The notes: generated from the sequence alone by a model not told the origin. A DNA stretch of 64,000 bases from Bizionia myxarmorum (GCF_008086205.1 NZ_VSKK01000002.1:310001-374000); one strand, 5' to 3'; shown: positions 1-9,594, counted from the first letter of the stretch. A program made the numbers and translations.

Positions 1-34
1 ACCTAACACCTAACACCTAACACCTAACACCTAA
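1..34. repeat. Heptamer tandem repeat (ACCTAAC)n
   Basis: Nearly five consecutive copies of the 7-base unit ACCTAAC run from the first base of the window to six bases before the ATG at 40. The array probably continues to the left of the window. It is telomere-like only in appearance. It occupies the presumed 5' leader of the next gene, so changes in copy number would alter promoter or leader spacing but not the reading frame. Confidence 0.9.
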
Positions 35-39
35 AAATT

Positions 40-840
40 ATGAATGCACACGAAATAGATTACGCCATATATGGTGAAGAAATGCAATATGTTGAAATAG
101 AACTGGATCCTCAAGAAGGCGTTGTGGCGGAAGCTGGTAGTTTTATGATGATGGATGATGGAATTAAAATGGAAACTATATTTGGTGACGGTTCTACCCA
201 AAACAAAGGATTACTAGGCTCCATTTTAGGTGCGGGAAAACGAATTCTAACGGGTGAAAGTTTATTTATGACCGTATTTTATAATAATTTGGTTGGTAAA
301 AGACGTGTCAGTTTCGCTTCACCTTATCCTGGGAAAATTTTACCAATTGATTTAACGGAGTATGGCGGAAAATTTATTTGTCAGAAAGATGCCTTTTTGT
401 GTGCCGCCAAAGGTGTGAGTGTTGGTATAGAATTTAGCAAACGATTGGGTCGCGGACTTTTTGGTGGTGAAGGATTTATTATGCAGAAGTTAGAAGGTGA
501 CGGCATGGCATTTGTTCATGCTGGTGGTACCATGGCTAAACGCGTTTTACAAGCTGGTGAAATTCTTCGGGTAGACACTGGATGTATTGTGGGTTTCACG
601 CAAGGTGTAGATTATGATGTTGAGTTTGTTGGTGGCATAAAAAACACTGTTTTTGGTGGTGAAGGCTTGTTTTTCGCCAAACTACAAGGCCCAGGAACGG
701 TTTACATTCAGTCCCTACCTTTTAGTAGACTTGCAGGTCGTGTTTTAGCTTCAGCGCCTAAAGGTGGTGGAAAAGATAAAGGAGAAGGCAGTATTTTAGG
801 CGGATTAGGCGATTTACTAGACGGCGATAATAGGTTTTAA
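40..840 (+). CDS. AIM24 / TIGR00266 family protein
   Basis: A 266-residue protein without signal peptide or clear membrane segment. Its glycine-rich beta architecture matches the AIM24 (TIGR00266) family, which is widespread in bacteria and has no settled biochemical role; the yeast namesake is mitochondrial. Two internal repeats are visible, [15 protein letters not shown] (about 141-155) and [15 protein letters not shown] (about 205-219), as expected for the duplicated beta-roll of this family. The C-terminus (about 238-260) is a Gly/Lys-rich low-complexity tail. The ATG lies just after the heptamer repeat. The family call is confident; the function is unknown. Confidence 0.85.
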   Translation: MNAHEIDYAIYGEEMQYVEIELDPQEGVVAEAGSFMMMDDGIKMETIFGDGSTQNKGLLGSILGAGKRILTGESLFMTVFYNNLVGKRRVSFASPYPGKILPIDLTEYGGKFICQKDAFLCAAKGVSVGIEFSKRLGRGLFGGEGFIMQKLEGDGMAFVHAGGTMAKRVLQAGEILRVDTGCIVGFTQGVDYDVEFVGGIKNTVFGGEGLFFAKLQGPGTVYIQSLPFSRLAGRVLASAPKGGGKDKGEGSILGGLGDLLDGDNRF

Positions 841-1050
841 TATTTTTAACAAGTTATTACTTGAGCTTAATTTTAGTAAAGCTAATAAGGTGAAGGCTTT
901 GCGCAAGTTTTAAATTTTAATGGTTTTCATTTTGATGTTAAAGTTTTGTTGGCATTCCAAAACAATGCATTTTTTTGCTATATTAGTACAAACCAAAAGA
1001 TATTAAAGCCTATAAAAAAATCTACTTTTTTAACCTAAAATTTTAAAGAA

Positions 1051-1248
1051 ATGTCTAGAGCAATGTTTGAGTACACTAAAACTGTACTTAATAAGGTAAG
1101 TTTTGACGCGACGTTATTTTGCAAAGAAGTACAAAAAGCCCTTCAGCGGTTATTACCATATGAAATTGAAGAGCTTAAAGTTTTTATCCAATCTTTAATA
1201 AAGCAAAATCCCGATTTAGATCAATGTTTAATCTATTTAGAAGAGTAA
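1051..1248 (+). CDS. Small conserved-looking hypothetical protein (65 aa)
   Basis: A 65-residue acidic/basic mixed helical protein with no signal peptide or membrane segment and no motif I recognise. It begins with an ATG after an A-rich leader and ends directly in front of a strong terminator hairpin, and its codon use resembles the neighbours, which supports a real gene. The two cysteines (about residues 23 and 58) are not in a metal-binding arrangement. It sits alone between the AIM24 gene and the converging oxyR gene. I cannot assign a function. Confidence 0.6.
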   Translation: MSRAMFEYTKTVLNKVSFDATLFCKEVQKALQRLLPYEIEELKVFIQSLIKQNPDLDQCLIYLEE

Positions 1249-1250
1249 AA

Positions 1251-1280
1251 AAAAGGAGACCATTTTGGTCTCCTTTTTTT
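1251..1280. terminator. Bidirectional intrinsic terminator
   Basis: The stem GAGACCA/TGGTCTC with a TTT loop is extended by A-rich and T-rich flanks, giving a hairpin with a U tract on both strands. It separates the converging 65-aa gene and oxyR; the oxyR stop codon lies within its T tract. Confidence 0.9.
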
Positions 1281-2217
1281 ATTTAGGTAGCGGACTAATA
1301 ATACTAACGTTTTGAAAAGCTATAGCACCTCTAATAATTCCAGAGATTACGTTGTGCATAGCATCAATAATCTGCATTTTCAATTCGCTTTTATGATACA
1401 ATAAGCTTACTTCCCGAGCCGGTGATGGCTCATTAAAATAATGTAGGTTTCCTTTGGCTTTATCGCTTAAATCTAAAGTATGTAAATAGGGTAGAAGCGT
1501 CATGCCTAATCCTTCATTAGATAGTTTTATTAAAGTTTCAATACTGCCGCTTTCAAGTTGAAATTGGTCTTCGTTTTGAGTTTTAAACGCCTTACATAAA
1601 TTAATAACGCCGTCCCTAAAACAATGTCCATCTTCTAATAAAAGCATATCGTCAATTTCTAAATCGGCTGCATTTAATTTCTGCTTATTATGTAACCGGT
1701 GATGCTCGGGAATGTATCCAACAAAAGGTTCAAAATATAAAACACGTTCTTTAATATTGGCATTCTCTAAAGGTGTGGCAGCAATGGCGGCATCCAAATG
1801 GCCTTCGTTTAAACGTGATATTATTTCTTCAGTATTTAACTCTTCTATTTTTAATTTTATTTTTGGATATTTTTTAATGAATGTTTTTAAAAACATGGGT
1901 AGTAATGTGGGCATGATGGTAGGAATAATGCCCAATTTAAATTCGCCACCTATAAAACCTTTTTGCTGGTCAACAATATCTTTAATTCTATTGGATTCAT
2001 TAACGATATTCTTGGCCTGACTCACTATTTTTTTACCAACTTCGGTTAATTCAATCGGTTTTTTACTTCTATCAAATATGAGAATATCCAATTCGTCCTC
2101 TAACTTTTGAATTTGCATACTCAAAGTGGGTTGCGTAACAAAGCAGGTCTCGGCTGCTTTGGTGAAATTTTGCTGCTCGGCAACGGCTAAAACGTAATAA
2201 AGTTGCGTAATGGTCAT
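1279..2217 (-). CDS. oxyR: Hydrogen peroxide sensor OxyR, LysR family regulator
   Basis: A 312-residue LysR-type regulator. An N-terminal winged HTH (about 1-60, with TKAAETCFVTQPTLSMQIQ) precedes a LysR substrate-binding domain. The motif EDGHCFRDGVINLC carries two cysteines nine residues apart; counted from the first ATG (2217) they fall at 199 and 208, the positions of the redox disulfide pair of E. coli OxyR. An in-frame TTG at 2226 is possible, but the ATG fits the family start MTITQ. The gene is divergent from dps, a classic OxyR target. The call is very secure. Confidence 0.95.
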   Translation of the reverse strand: MTITQLYYVLAVAEQQNFTKAAETCFVTQPTLSMQIQKLEDELDILIFDRSKKPIELTEVGKKIVSQAKNIVNESNRIKDIVDQQKGFIGGEFKLGIIPTIMPTLLPMFLKTFIKKYPKIKLKIEELNTEEIISRLNEGHLDAAIAATPLENANIKERVLYFEPFVGYIPEHHRLHNKQKLNAADLEIDDMLLLEDGHCFRDGVINLCKAFKTQNEDQFQLESGSIETLIKLSNEGLGMTLLPYLHTLDLSDKAKGNLHYFNEPSPAREVSLLYHKSELKMQIIDAMHNVISGIIRGAIAFQNVSIISPLPK

Positions 2218-2322
2218 AGGTATCAATTTAGACTATAAAAATATAAAAACTATCAATAAAACTTATACTGAAAGCTGCTAATTATGTCTTAAATTTACAT
2301 TGAACTTAAAATAGAGAAGATT
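2218..2322. promoter_or_regulatory. Divergent oxyR-dps control region
   Basis: About 105 AT-rich bases separate the start codons of oxyR (minus) and dps (plus). This is where OxyR would bind to autoregulate and to induce dps. I see A/T-rich ATAG-like half sites (for example ACTATAAA near 2231 and ACTATCAA near 2250) but no motif clean enough to claim as the operator. Confidence 0.5.
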
Positions 2323-2802
2323 ATGACATTAAATACGATAGGATTAGACCAAAAGAAAACAAAAGATATAGCTAAAGACTTAAACGGATTATTAGCCAAT
2401 TTTCAAGTATATTATCAAAACTTGAGAGGAATTCACTGGAATATTAAAGGAAAGCGTTTTTTTGATTTACATGTAAAATTTGAAGAGTTATATACCGATG
2501 CTAATTTAAAAGTAGATGAAATAGCGGAACGTGTTTTAACATTAGGTGAAACGCCATTACATACGTTTGACGATTATACAAAAGCGGCTAAAGTACCAGT
2601 AGGAAAAAATATTTCTGAAGATGAAAAAGCGGTGCGTTTAATTGTGGATTCACTTTCTGAATTACTTAAAATGGAACGTCAAATATTGAATAAAACAGAC
2701 GAAGCTGGTGATGAAGGTACCAACTCTATGATGAGCGACTTTATTACAGAGCAAGAAAAAACGGTTTGGATGATGAAAGCTTGGTTAGGCGAAACCGTAT
2801 AA
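2323..2802 (+). CDS. dps: Dps, DNA-binding ferritin-like protein
   Basis: A 159-residue Dps/miniferritin that stores iron and consumes hydrogen peroxide, shielding DNA. The intersubunit ferroxidase ligands of the family are visible in correct spacing: His38 (GIHWN), His50, Glu54, Asp65 and Glu69. Length is normal. The lysine-rich start (about 11-19) could serve DNA binding. It is divergent from oxyR and ends at a bidirectional terminator, so it is probably a single-gene OxyR-controlled unit. Confidence 0.95.
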   Translation: MTLNTIGLDQKKTKDIAKDLNGLLANFQVYYQNLRGIHWNIKGKRFFDLHVKFEELYTDANLKVDEIAERVLTLGETPLHTFDDYTKAAKVPVGKNISEDEKAVRLIVDSLSELLKMERQILNKTDEAGDEGTNSMMSDFITEQEKTVWMMKAWLGETV

Positions 2803-2821
2803 TATACGATAATCTATTCAT

Positions 2822-2861
2822 AAAAAAAGCGACCTGCACATTTTGTACAGGTCGCTTTTTT
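2822..2861. terminator. Bidirectional terminator after dps
   Basis: The stem GCGACCTG (2829-2836) pairs with CAGGTCGC (2848-2855) and is flanked by A7 and T8 tracts, so it works on both strands. It lies between converging dps and the DUF2141 gene. Confidence 0.9.
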
Positions 2862-2884
2862 TATACCTATTATTCTGAATTTTA

Positions 2885-3304
2885 TTAAAATCGAATGCTG
2901 ATTTCCGTATCTTCATATAATTCAAATTTAGCATCGTTAAAGGTTGGTGGGCCAAATAACATGGGGTTATTGGAAATGCCATAAGATTCCATAGGCATTC
3001 CGTTCGGTTCAAAATCCATTCTGGAATTATCATTTTCATCATGAAAAACCATAATCGCATAATTTCCAGGTTTTACATTTTCAAAAGTAGCATGAACCTT
3101 GCCATCTATCACTTTTAACTTAGCATTTTGAAGTCCTTCAGATTTCATAAACGTATCTGCAGAATGTAAACCAATTAAAACATGACCTCTATTATTTGAA
3201 GGGTTTTCTAACCTAATAGAAATAGTATAAGTTTGTAAACTGTCTTGTGCGTAGGATAAAAATGTGGTTAACGTGAAGGCGATAATAATGGCAAGCGTTT
3301 TCAT
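2885..3304 (-). CDS. DUF2141 domain secreted protein
   Basis: A 139-residue protein with a Sec signal peptide (about 1-19, ending at SYAQ) followed by a DUF2141 domain. Family hallmarks are VLIGLHSADTFM, the GNYAIMVFHDENDN segment and GMPMESYGISNN. DUF2141 proteins are small, predicted beta-sandwich, exported proteins common in Bacteroidota; their role is not established. It has its own terminator and no operon partner, with about 115 bp of untranscribed-looking sequence before the next gene. Confidence 0.85.
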   Translation of the reverse strand: MKTLAIIIAFTLTTFLSYAQDSLQTYTISIRLENPSNNRGHVLIGLHSADTFMKSEGLQNAKLKVIDGKVHATFENVKPGNYAIMVFHDENDNSRMDFEPNGMPMESYGISNNPMLFGPPTFNDAKFELYEDTEISIRF

Positions 3305-3421
3305 ATCTGTTGGTTTTTAGATTAATACACTGTAAATGTATTCAACACAAAACTGTTTTGAAAAGTAAGCTCACTGAACTGTTGTTTTTTTAGGATGGAA
3401 TGTAAAAGAAGTTGAATTATA

Positions 3422-4753
3422 TTAAATTAAACCACGAGCCTTGATTTCTAAATACTTATTAATGGTATTTAAGGTTAAATCTTCAGGAGCTGTTAAAACG
3501 CTTTGGATACCGTGTTTTTGCAATTCGTTAATGATGAGCTTTTTTTCATAAACAAATTTCTCGGCAATGGTTTTCTCAAAAATTTCGAAGGTATTCCTGG
3601 ACGCCTTTTGAGTTAGTTTATATAATTCGGTGTTTTCAAAAAAGATAACCACCAACACATGATTTTTAGCAATGGCTTGTAAATAGGGTAATTGTCTGTG
3701 TAAAGCATCCAAGGTTTCAAAATTGGTATAAAGCAACAACAGACTTCTTTGATTTAAACTGCGCTTAATATCAATATACAACCTAGAAAAATCCGATTCC
3801 GAGAAATCCGTGTCTAAATTATAGAGCGTTTCCATAATCTGATTCATCTGTGATGGTCGGCGTTCGGCAACCACTTTGTTGGCTACTTTTCTTGAAAACG
3901 CAAACATGCCCGCTTTATCCTGTTTTTTTAAAGCCACATTAGAAATTACCAAAGTGGCGTTAATTGCATAATCTAAAAGACTTAAACCATGGAACGGCAT
4001 TTTCATAGCTCGACCTTTATCAATAACGCTATAAATAGGTTGTGAACGTTCATCTTGAAATTGATTCACCATCATCTGACTGCGTTTTGCAGTAGCTTTC
4101 CAGTTAATATTTCGAATGTCATCACCTGAAACGTATTCTTTAATTTGCTCGAATTCCATGGTATGTCCAATCCGTCGGATTTTCTTTAAACCAAATTCGA
4201 AAATTTTATTCGAGAAAGCTAAAAGCATGTATTTTTTCAGCTGAAGAAAGGACGGATAATTAGGAACCATGGCATCTTTTCCAAATTGAAAACGACGCGT
4301 TAATAATCCGATAGGTGAGGTGACATATACATTGAGATTGCCAAAATGATATTCGCCACGTTCCAGGGGACGTAAGGTGTAGGTTATTTTTTTATCGGTT
4401 AATTTTTCTAATGTCGTGTCAATTTCAAAATCTCGCTTCTGATATTGAAACGGCATTTCATCAATTAGTTTTAATTGGGCTTTGAAGTTATAGGAGTTTT
4501 TTAGGGTTATTTCTATAACATTTTCATCGCCATTACTTAATTTTTCAGGCAGCAACCTTTTAGCTTCCAGACCTTTTTGTTTAAATAGCAAAACGCTATC
4601 TACTAAAACCAGTACTGCGAAAATGCCAAAAAGCATCACGCAAATTGGAAATAGTCCGGGAAATTGGTAAGCCAAAAGAAAAAGAAAGGCAAAACCAATT
4701 AGGCAGACAAAAAAACGCGACTCTAAATAGATATGTTTAAAAATACGTTTCAA
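3422..4753 (-). CDS. DUF58 domain membrane-anchored protein of the MoxR cluster
   Basis: A 443-residue protein with two N-terminal membrane helices (about 14-31 and 36-54) and a cytosolic DUF58 domain whose signature SGDDIRNINWKATAK is at about 209-223; the C-terminal part resembles a VWA fold. In known MoxR clusters the DUF58 protein is the partner of the AAA+ ATPase. The reading frame opens with a TTG placed immediately after the stop codon of the MoxR gene; no ATG is available until well inside the membrane segment, so the TTG start is forced. It is the last gene of the operon. Confidence 0.85.
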   Translation of the reverse strand: MKRIFKHIYLESRFFVCLIGFAFLFLLAYQFPGLFPICVMLFGIFAVLVLVDSVLLFKQKGLEAKRLLPEKLSNGDENVIEITLKNSYNFKAQLKLIDEMPFQYQKRDFEIDTTLEKLTDKKITYTLRPLERGEYHFGNLNVYVTSPIGLLTRRFQFGKDAMVPNYPSFLQLKKYMLLAFSNKIFEFGLKKIRRIGHTMEFEQIKEYVSGDDIRNINWKATAKRSQMMVNQFQDERSQPIYSVIDKGRAMKMPFHGLSLLDYAINATLVISNVALKKQDKAGMFAFSRKVANKVVAERRPSQMNQIMETLYNLDTDFSESDFSRLYIDIKRSLNQRSLLLLYTNFETLDALHRQLPYLQAIAKNHVLVVIFFENTELYKLTQKASRNTFEIFEKTIAEKFVYEKKLIINELQKHGIQSVLTAPEDLTLNTINKYLEIKARGLI

Positions 4754-5755
4754 TTATCTTGGTATTTCAATAGTTTCAAGAATTTGTTCTACCACTTTAT
4801 CCACGGTATAAGCTTCCATTTCACGTTCTGGCGTTAATACCAATCTATGTTTTAAAACGGCTTTCGTACAGCGCTTAATATCGTCTGGTGTCACAAAATC
4901 ACGTCCTTGAATGGCAGCATTGGCCTTGGCAGCATTTAAAATCGCAATAGATGCACGCGGCGATGCACCCAAATATAAATTGGCATTATTTCGTGTGCTA
5001 TTCACTATGGAAGCGATGTAATGCAGCAAATGGTCTTCCACTAAAACTTGCTTAATTAAACCTTGATACCTAATGATGTCCGCGGCATTTAAAACAGGTT
5101 TAATAGTGCTAAAATCTATTTGATCTTCGCGTTTATGGTTATCTACTAAAATCTGAATTTCATCTTCTAAAGACGGGTAATCCACATTAATTTTAAATAA
5201 GAAACGATCCAATTGTGCTTCGGGTAAACGGTAGGTTCCTTCTTGTTCAATGGGATTTTGTGTGGCAAAAACCAAGAATGGCGGTTCCATTATAAATTCA
5301 TTATTATCAATAGTGATTTGGCGTTCCGCCATAACTTCAAATAAGGCCGCTTGTGTTTTGGCTGGTGCCCGATTTATTTCATCAATCAGAATAATATTGG
5401 AGAAAATGGGTCCTTTTTTATATTCAAACTCACTAGTTTTAACGTTGAAAATAGACGTTCCTAAAATATCACTTGGCATTAAATCGGGTGTAAATTGAAT
5501 TCTACTAAAATCCACATCCAAAGTGCGCGCTAATAATTTGGCAGTTACCGTTTTGGCTACACCAGGAACACCTTCAATTAGGGTATGGCCGTTAGATAAA
5601 ATGGAGATTATAAGTAACTCAATCATTTCATGTTGGCCAACAATAATGCGCCCCATTTCCGTCTTGATAGCTTCCACATGAGCTTGCAATGGTTTTAGGT
5701 CAATTCTGTTGGTGAAATTTAATGCTTCGCCTTCGGTTTGGTTAATTTCTTCCAT
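4754..5755 (-). CDS. MoxR family AAA+ ATPase
   Basis: A 333-residue MoxR-type AAA+ chaperone-like ATPase. The Walker A motif GVPGVAKT is at 62-69 and Walker B IILIDEIN at 121-128, followed by a sensor-like NPIEQEGTYRLPEAQLDRF segment. MoxR ATPases act with DUF58/VWA partners in maturation or stress functions that are mostly undefined. The start ATG overlaps the stop of the DUF4350 gene (TAATG), indicating translational coupling. Confidence 0.93.
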   Translation of the reverse strand: MEEINQTEGEALNFTNRIDLKPLQAHVEAIKTEMGRIIVGQHEMIELLIISILSNGHTLIEGVPGVAKTVTAKLLARTLDVDFSRIQFTPDLMPSDILGTSIFNVKTSEFEYKKGPIFSNIILIDEINRAPAKTQAALFEVMAERQITIDNNEFIMEPPFLVFATQNPIEQEGTYRLPEAQLDRFLFKINVDYPSLEDEIQILVDNHKREDQIDFSTIKPVLNAADIIRYQGLIKQVLVEDHLLHYIASIVNSTRNNANLYLGASPRASIAILNAAKANAAIQGRDFVTPDDIKRCTKAVLKHRLVLTPEREMEAYTVDKVVEQILETIEIPR

Positions 5756-6954
5756 TATAAATTATTTTTTGTAAAATGTTCTATTTGTCTGTTAAGCGCT
5801 GTTAACTCGTTTTCAGTATGGTTGTTTTTCGATTTTAAAAACGTGATTAAATCGATAAGTGATTTCGTTTCTTGAACCGTATTTGATGATTTCACAGCTA
5901 ATTTCTGAATAAAACGCTCGCTAAATTCATTAGTTTCTAAATAATAGGAAGCTCTGATAAATTCTAAAAAGTACGTTATTTTCTTTTCAATTATGTTGGT
6001 ATAATCACCATGTTGGTAATACAAATCGCCTATAGTTTGGGTGAATTCAACAGTTGAATTTTTTAAAGGTTCAACAACAGGAATAATGCGCTGCGTGCGT
6101 TTTCCTTTAAAAATAACAAAGATAATTAAGCTTATTAAACTGATGTAAAAGGACCATTTTAAGGCTGAATTTGTTAATATAAAGCGCAAGGGGCTTTTTA
6201 TAACTTTGCGACCACTTTTGTAATAATTGTCCCAAAGTATACTATTGTTTTCTGGCAGATAGGATAGAACGCTTGCCGCATAATCCTCTTTGTCATTCAA
6301 TAAGTGGTAATTAGTAAATGCAAAGGGATTGGTGTGAATATAAAAAGTACCGCCATTTTCACCAAAAGGTGTTTTTATAAAGTTAATCTCTTTTTTGGAA
6401 TGATTCTCATCGCTCATATAACCTAAAACGCTAGCTTTTGTGGTATCAATAGAAATGAAAAATGTGTTTTCAATCACGTCATCAAATATGCGTTCGTTGT
6501 TTTTTAAATTTTTGTTGACGAAAACAGATTTTGTAGCCAGTTTAAATAAGCCGTCATAATTCTGGTCAATTTTGATATTCAGCGTATCGGCTAATTTCCC
6601 ATACATGGAACCGGTGCTAATAAAAACCGTATTTCCATTTTCTACAAATTTTAATAGCGCATCAGATCCTTCATCTTCAACACTAATATAATCGTTAATA
6701 AGAATTAAGGATGTATTTTGAATGTCAGGATTATTATTTAAAGTTTCATAAAGACTTTTATCCGAATTTTCTAAAGGGTTTGATGTGAACGTTTTCAAAT
6801 CATTAAATAGCACATAACATCCCAGGGGGATTTTATCGGCAGCTGAATAGGAATTTCGCCAGTTCAAGGCTTTAGGTTTGGCAACTTCGGCAATCATTAG
6901 CAAAAGGATAATGCCGCCAATGCCGTACAGAGCAATTTTTGAGCGTTTATCCAT
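5755..6954 (-). CDS. DUF4350 domain membrane protein
   Basis: A 399-residue protein with an N-terminal membrane helix (about 8-24), an extracytoplasmic DUF4350-like region with a predicted Rossmann-like ATPase-lid fold (SLILINDYISVEDEG), a second membrane helix near 265-285 (SFYISLISLIIFVIF) and a cytosolic helical tail. It overlaps its neighbours by a few bases on both sides (TAATG with moxR; 8 bases with the DUF4129 gene). The role in the MoxR system is unknown. Confidence 0.75.
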   Translation of the reverse strand: MDKRSKIALYGIGGIILLLMIAEVAKPKALNWRNSYSAADKIPLGCYVLFNDLKTFTSNPLENSDKSLYETLNNNPDIQNTSLILINDYISVEDEGSDALLKFVENGNTVFISTGSMYGKLADTLNIKIDQNYDGLFKLATKSVFVNKNLKNNERIFDDVIENTFFISIDTTKASVLGYMSDENHSKKEINFIKTPFGENGGTFYIHTNPFAFTNYHLLNDKEDYAASVLSYLPENNSILWDNYYKSGRKVIKSPLRFILTNSALKWSFYISLISLIIFVIFKGKRTQRIIPVVEPLKNSTVEFTQTIGDLYYQHGDYTNIIEKKITYFLEFIRASYYLETNEFSERFIQKLAVKSSNTVQETKSLIDLITFLKSKNNHTENELTALNRQIEHFTKNNL

Positions 6955-7672
6955 TGATGCGTTTGTTTAGTGTTAAAAAATCGGCTTGATTTTTATTGAA
7001 AGCGGTTTCATCAATAGAAAACTCACCGTACCACACATAGTCGTAGATATAAGAGATGCGTTTAAATAATTGCTTGATTCCATCATCTGAAATTTCATTT
7101 AAATAATCAGAATTGGTTTTATCATAATGCCAATCAATAATATTTTTGTTCGTTAAACTTTTAAGTGATTTTAAGTATAAATAACGGGTTGCTAAACGAT
7201 AATTGGTTTCATCTAATGCTGATTTTATCAAATTATCAAAATCGACTTGCTGAATATTTTCTTCAATATAACTGAAAGCATCCATCGTCTTTTCTTCTGT
7301 TTTAAAAACAGCATTCATGGGCGCTGCCAATAAAAACTTTATTATTAAATATAAAGCGCCTAAAGCTAAAAGGCCATAAACTATATATTCTAATGTTTTA
7401 TAATCTATAAAATCTATATCAATTCCGAATAAATTCCCTAACCAACTGAAAAATTTCTCTAGTAATTCCTGGAGTAAATTAACCCCGCCTGTATCATTAA
7501 TATTGTAATTAAAATCGCTGCCAGAATAGCGTTTTTTTATGCCTTCTTTAAAATAATGAACGGCAATATTAGTCGTGTCTTTTTGAATAGTATCTTGAGC
7601 CACAGAAACCGTTTGTTTTATAAAAAACAAACCCGATAAAATATAAGTTATATGTTTTTGGTGTTTATTCAT
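6947..7672 (-). CDS. DUF4129 domain membrane protein
   Basis: A 241-residue protein with a hydrophobic, probably cleaved N-terminus, a periplasmic stretch, a membrane helix at about 90-112 and a cytosolic DUF4129 domain (ALDETNYRLATRYLYLKSL). DUF4129 occurs in MoxR clusters and transglutaminase-linked proteins. The first ATG is at 7672; an upstream in-frame TTG at 7681 would add three residues. It overlaps the genes before and after it by 8 bases, so the operon is translationally coupled. Confidence 0.75.
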   Translation of the reverse strand: MNKHQKHITYILSGLFFIKQTVSVAQDTIQKDTTNIAVHYFKEGIKKRYSGSDFNYNINDTGGVNLLQELLEKFFSWLGNLFGIDIDFIDYKTLEYIVYGLLALGALYLIIKFLLAAPMNAVFKTEEKTMDAFSYIEENIQQVDFDNLIKSALDETNYRLATRYLYLKSLKSLTNKNIIDWHYDKTNSDYLNEISDDGIKQLFKRISYIYDYVWYGEFSIDETAFNKNQADFLTLNKRING

Positions 7673-8585
7673 TGACGCCAATTTCGTCTATGCGTTCTTT
7701 TAAATAGCCATTGTATCGCTCTTCATGTAAATTGAAAAATAGAACACCATAAGCTACTTGTGATAAAGCCTGCGAAAATATGAATGCTAGAATAAACATA
7801 GCAAAACCGATAGTAAACACAAGTGTTGCGAATGTGCTAGATAAAAAATCGACTTCACTTTCAACAGAAAAATACGTATAAAAACCAATAATAAATCCTG
7901 GAATTGCTAATACTAAAAATGTGAGCATGAGGTTTAAAATTCCAATCACTAAACCGAAAAAGACAACACGAATAAAATTAGCGAATGTAAAGGACCAAGC
8001 TTCTGAAATAGCTTCACCAACCGGTTTATTTCCATTAAAAATAGCCATAAAAGATAATCCGAAAAGTGCACTTACCGTAAAACTAATGGCGTATTGTGCT
8101 AACATGCCTAATAAAGGAATAAAGGCTAACGCTATGGATAAAACAAAATAGGCCATATACATAGCAATACCAATGAGCACTAAAAGTACAATACTTCCTA
8201 AATTCTTTTTAATGGAATTCCAAATTCCCGCAGATGTAACGGTTCCTTCATGTTTTACATACTCACTAATATAAGCACTTGAAAAACTATAATTAAGTAT
8301 GGCCGTAATAAATAAAATAAGTACTAATACCAAACCACCTATTATTAAATAGATGTCGGTGTTTAGATTTGAATCCATTCCAAACCTGAAATCACGACTT
8401 GCTAAACCCATAAAGCCTGTAACTAATAAGTACGATCCAATAAGCGTTAAAATGATGCTTATGGCATTGTAACGTAAGTATAAGTTAAGGTAGTGCTTAA
8501 AATTAAGTTTTAAAAACTGGAAATAATTATTAACGATATCGCCAAAAGTATTTCGCGTACGAAGTTCTAAATAGGGTTTTTCCAA
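7665..8585 (-). CDS. Polytopic membrane protein of the MoxR cluster
   Basis: A 306-residue integral membrane protein with about six hydrophobic helices (near 45-62, 80-100, 130-150, 160-185, 200-225, 245-270). The family resembles the glycerophosphoryl-diester-phosphodiesterase-type membrane domain seen in MoxR clusters; I cannot name it more precisely. Only a TTG at 8585 is available as a start before the first helix, because the frame is closed by a stop at 8604-8606. The cluster position argues for a structural or transport role in the MoxR system. Confidence 0.65.
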   Translation of the reverse strand: MEKPYLELRTRNTFGDIVNNYFQFLKLNFKHYLNLYLRYNAISIILTLIGSYLLVTGFMGLASRDFRFGMDSNLNTDIYLIIGGLVLVLILFITAILNYSFSSAYISEYVKHEGTVTSAGIWNSIKKNLGSIVLLVLIGIAMYMAYFVLSIALAFIPLLGMLAQYAISFTVSALFGLSFMAIFNGNKPVGEAISEAWSFTFANFIRVVFFGLVIGILNLMLTFLVLAIPGFIIGFYTYFSVESEVDFLSSTFATLVFTIGFAMFILAFIFSQALSQVAYGVLFFNLHEERYNGYLKERIDEIGVNE

Positions 8586-8595
8586 ACGATAGGTT

Positions 8596-9561
8596 TTATA
8601 GATTTATGGCTAATTTTTTATTCAATTTAATGGGGTAAATGATATAATAAAATACAATGAGTGCTAATGAAGCGAATATAATGCTATATGATAAAATAGG
8701 ATGCATTTGTTCACCAAATCGGGTAATAAATCCTTCAATAAACCCTGCCACTATAAAAAACGGAATGGTGCTCACTACTATTTTTAGGCCGTCTTTAGCG
8801 CCTTTCATAAACGATACACGCCTGGAATAGGTTTTTGGGAATAAAAAACTATTCCCCATTACTAAACCGGCACAACCAGCAATAACAATTACTGAAATTT
8901 CAATAGTGCCGTGAAGCCAAATGGTAGATGTTTTTTCTAAAATGCCATAATTATAAAAGAATGTGATAAACGCGCCCAACATAATGCCATTACTAAATAA
9001 AATATAAATAGTGCCTGCGCTAAAAAATACACCAAACGCAAAGGCCATAATCGCTACCCGAATATTATTTATAGTAATACCTAAAAAGGTTCCAATTTGA
9101 CTGCCGCTTTTGTATACGGCCATAGCTTCACCATTTTCTATGTTTTCAATAGTCATATTTACGTAAGAGTCCCCTAAAATAAGACGAACAAAACTATCGT
9201 CATTTAAAGTAGAAATTACACCAATTAAAACAGCCGACATGAAAATTATAAAGGTGTACAATAGCGTTTTGTGATAGGCTCTAAAAAACAGGGGAAATTC
9301 ATATTTCCAGAAAGAAATAATTTTATTTTTCGACTCCCTTTTGGTGATATATATTTTCTGATGCGCCTCGGATGCTAAGGAGTTTAAATACAAAAGCGTC
9401 TTACTGTCAGCGTAGTAAGTCTGTGCGTAAGCTAAATCATTAGTAAGTTGAATATAGTATGAAGCGAGGTCGTCTGGATTTATTTTAACATTATTATGTA
9501 ATGCCTTTTCAAATACCAGCCATTTTTCCTTATTTTGCTTCACGAATGACGCTTCGCGCAT
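8596..9561 (-). CDS. Stage II sporulation protein M-like (SpoIIM) membrane protein
   Basis: A 321-residue protein: an N-terminal cytosolic helical part (about 1-95) and then five or so membrane helices including AVLIGVISTL and an ELHGTIEISVIV-like helix, TIWLHGTIEISVIVIAGCAG, characteristic of the SpoIIM/DUF95 family. The organism shows no sign of sporulation; the family accompanies RDD proteins and MoxR clusters in Bacteroidota. It is the first gene of the minus-strand operon and is divergent from the RDD gene by 33 bases. Confidence 0.85.
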   Translation of the reverse strand: MREASFVKQNKEKWLVFEKALHNNVKINPDDLASYYIQLTNDLAYAQTYYADSKTLLYLNSLASEAHQKIYITKRESKNKIISFWKYEFPLFFRAYHKTLLYTFIIFMSAVLIGVISTLNDDSFVRLILGDSYVNMTIENIENGEAMAVYKSGSQIGTFLGITINNIRVAIMAFAFGVFFSAGTIYILFSNGIMLGAFITFFYNYGILEKTSTIWLHGTIEISVIVIAGCAGLVMGNSFLFPKTYSRRVSFMKGAKDGLKIVVSTIPFFIVAGFIEGFITRFGEQMHPILSYSIIFASLALIVFYYIIYPIKLNKKLAINL

Positions 9562-9594
9562 AGACTATTAAAATTTAAACGAATATACATTTCC

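Noticed and set aside
1-34. Telomere or replicon end
   Set aside because: A five-copy heptamer in front of a start codon in an ordinary bacterial context is better explained as a short tandem repeat.
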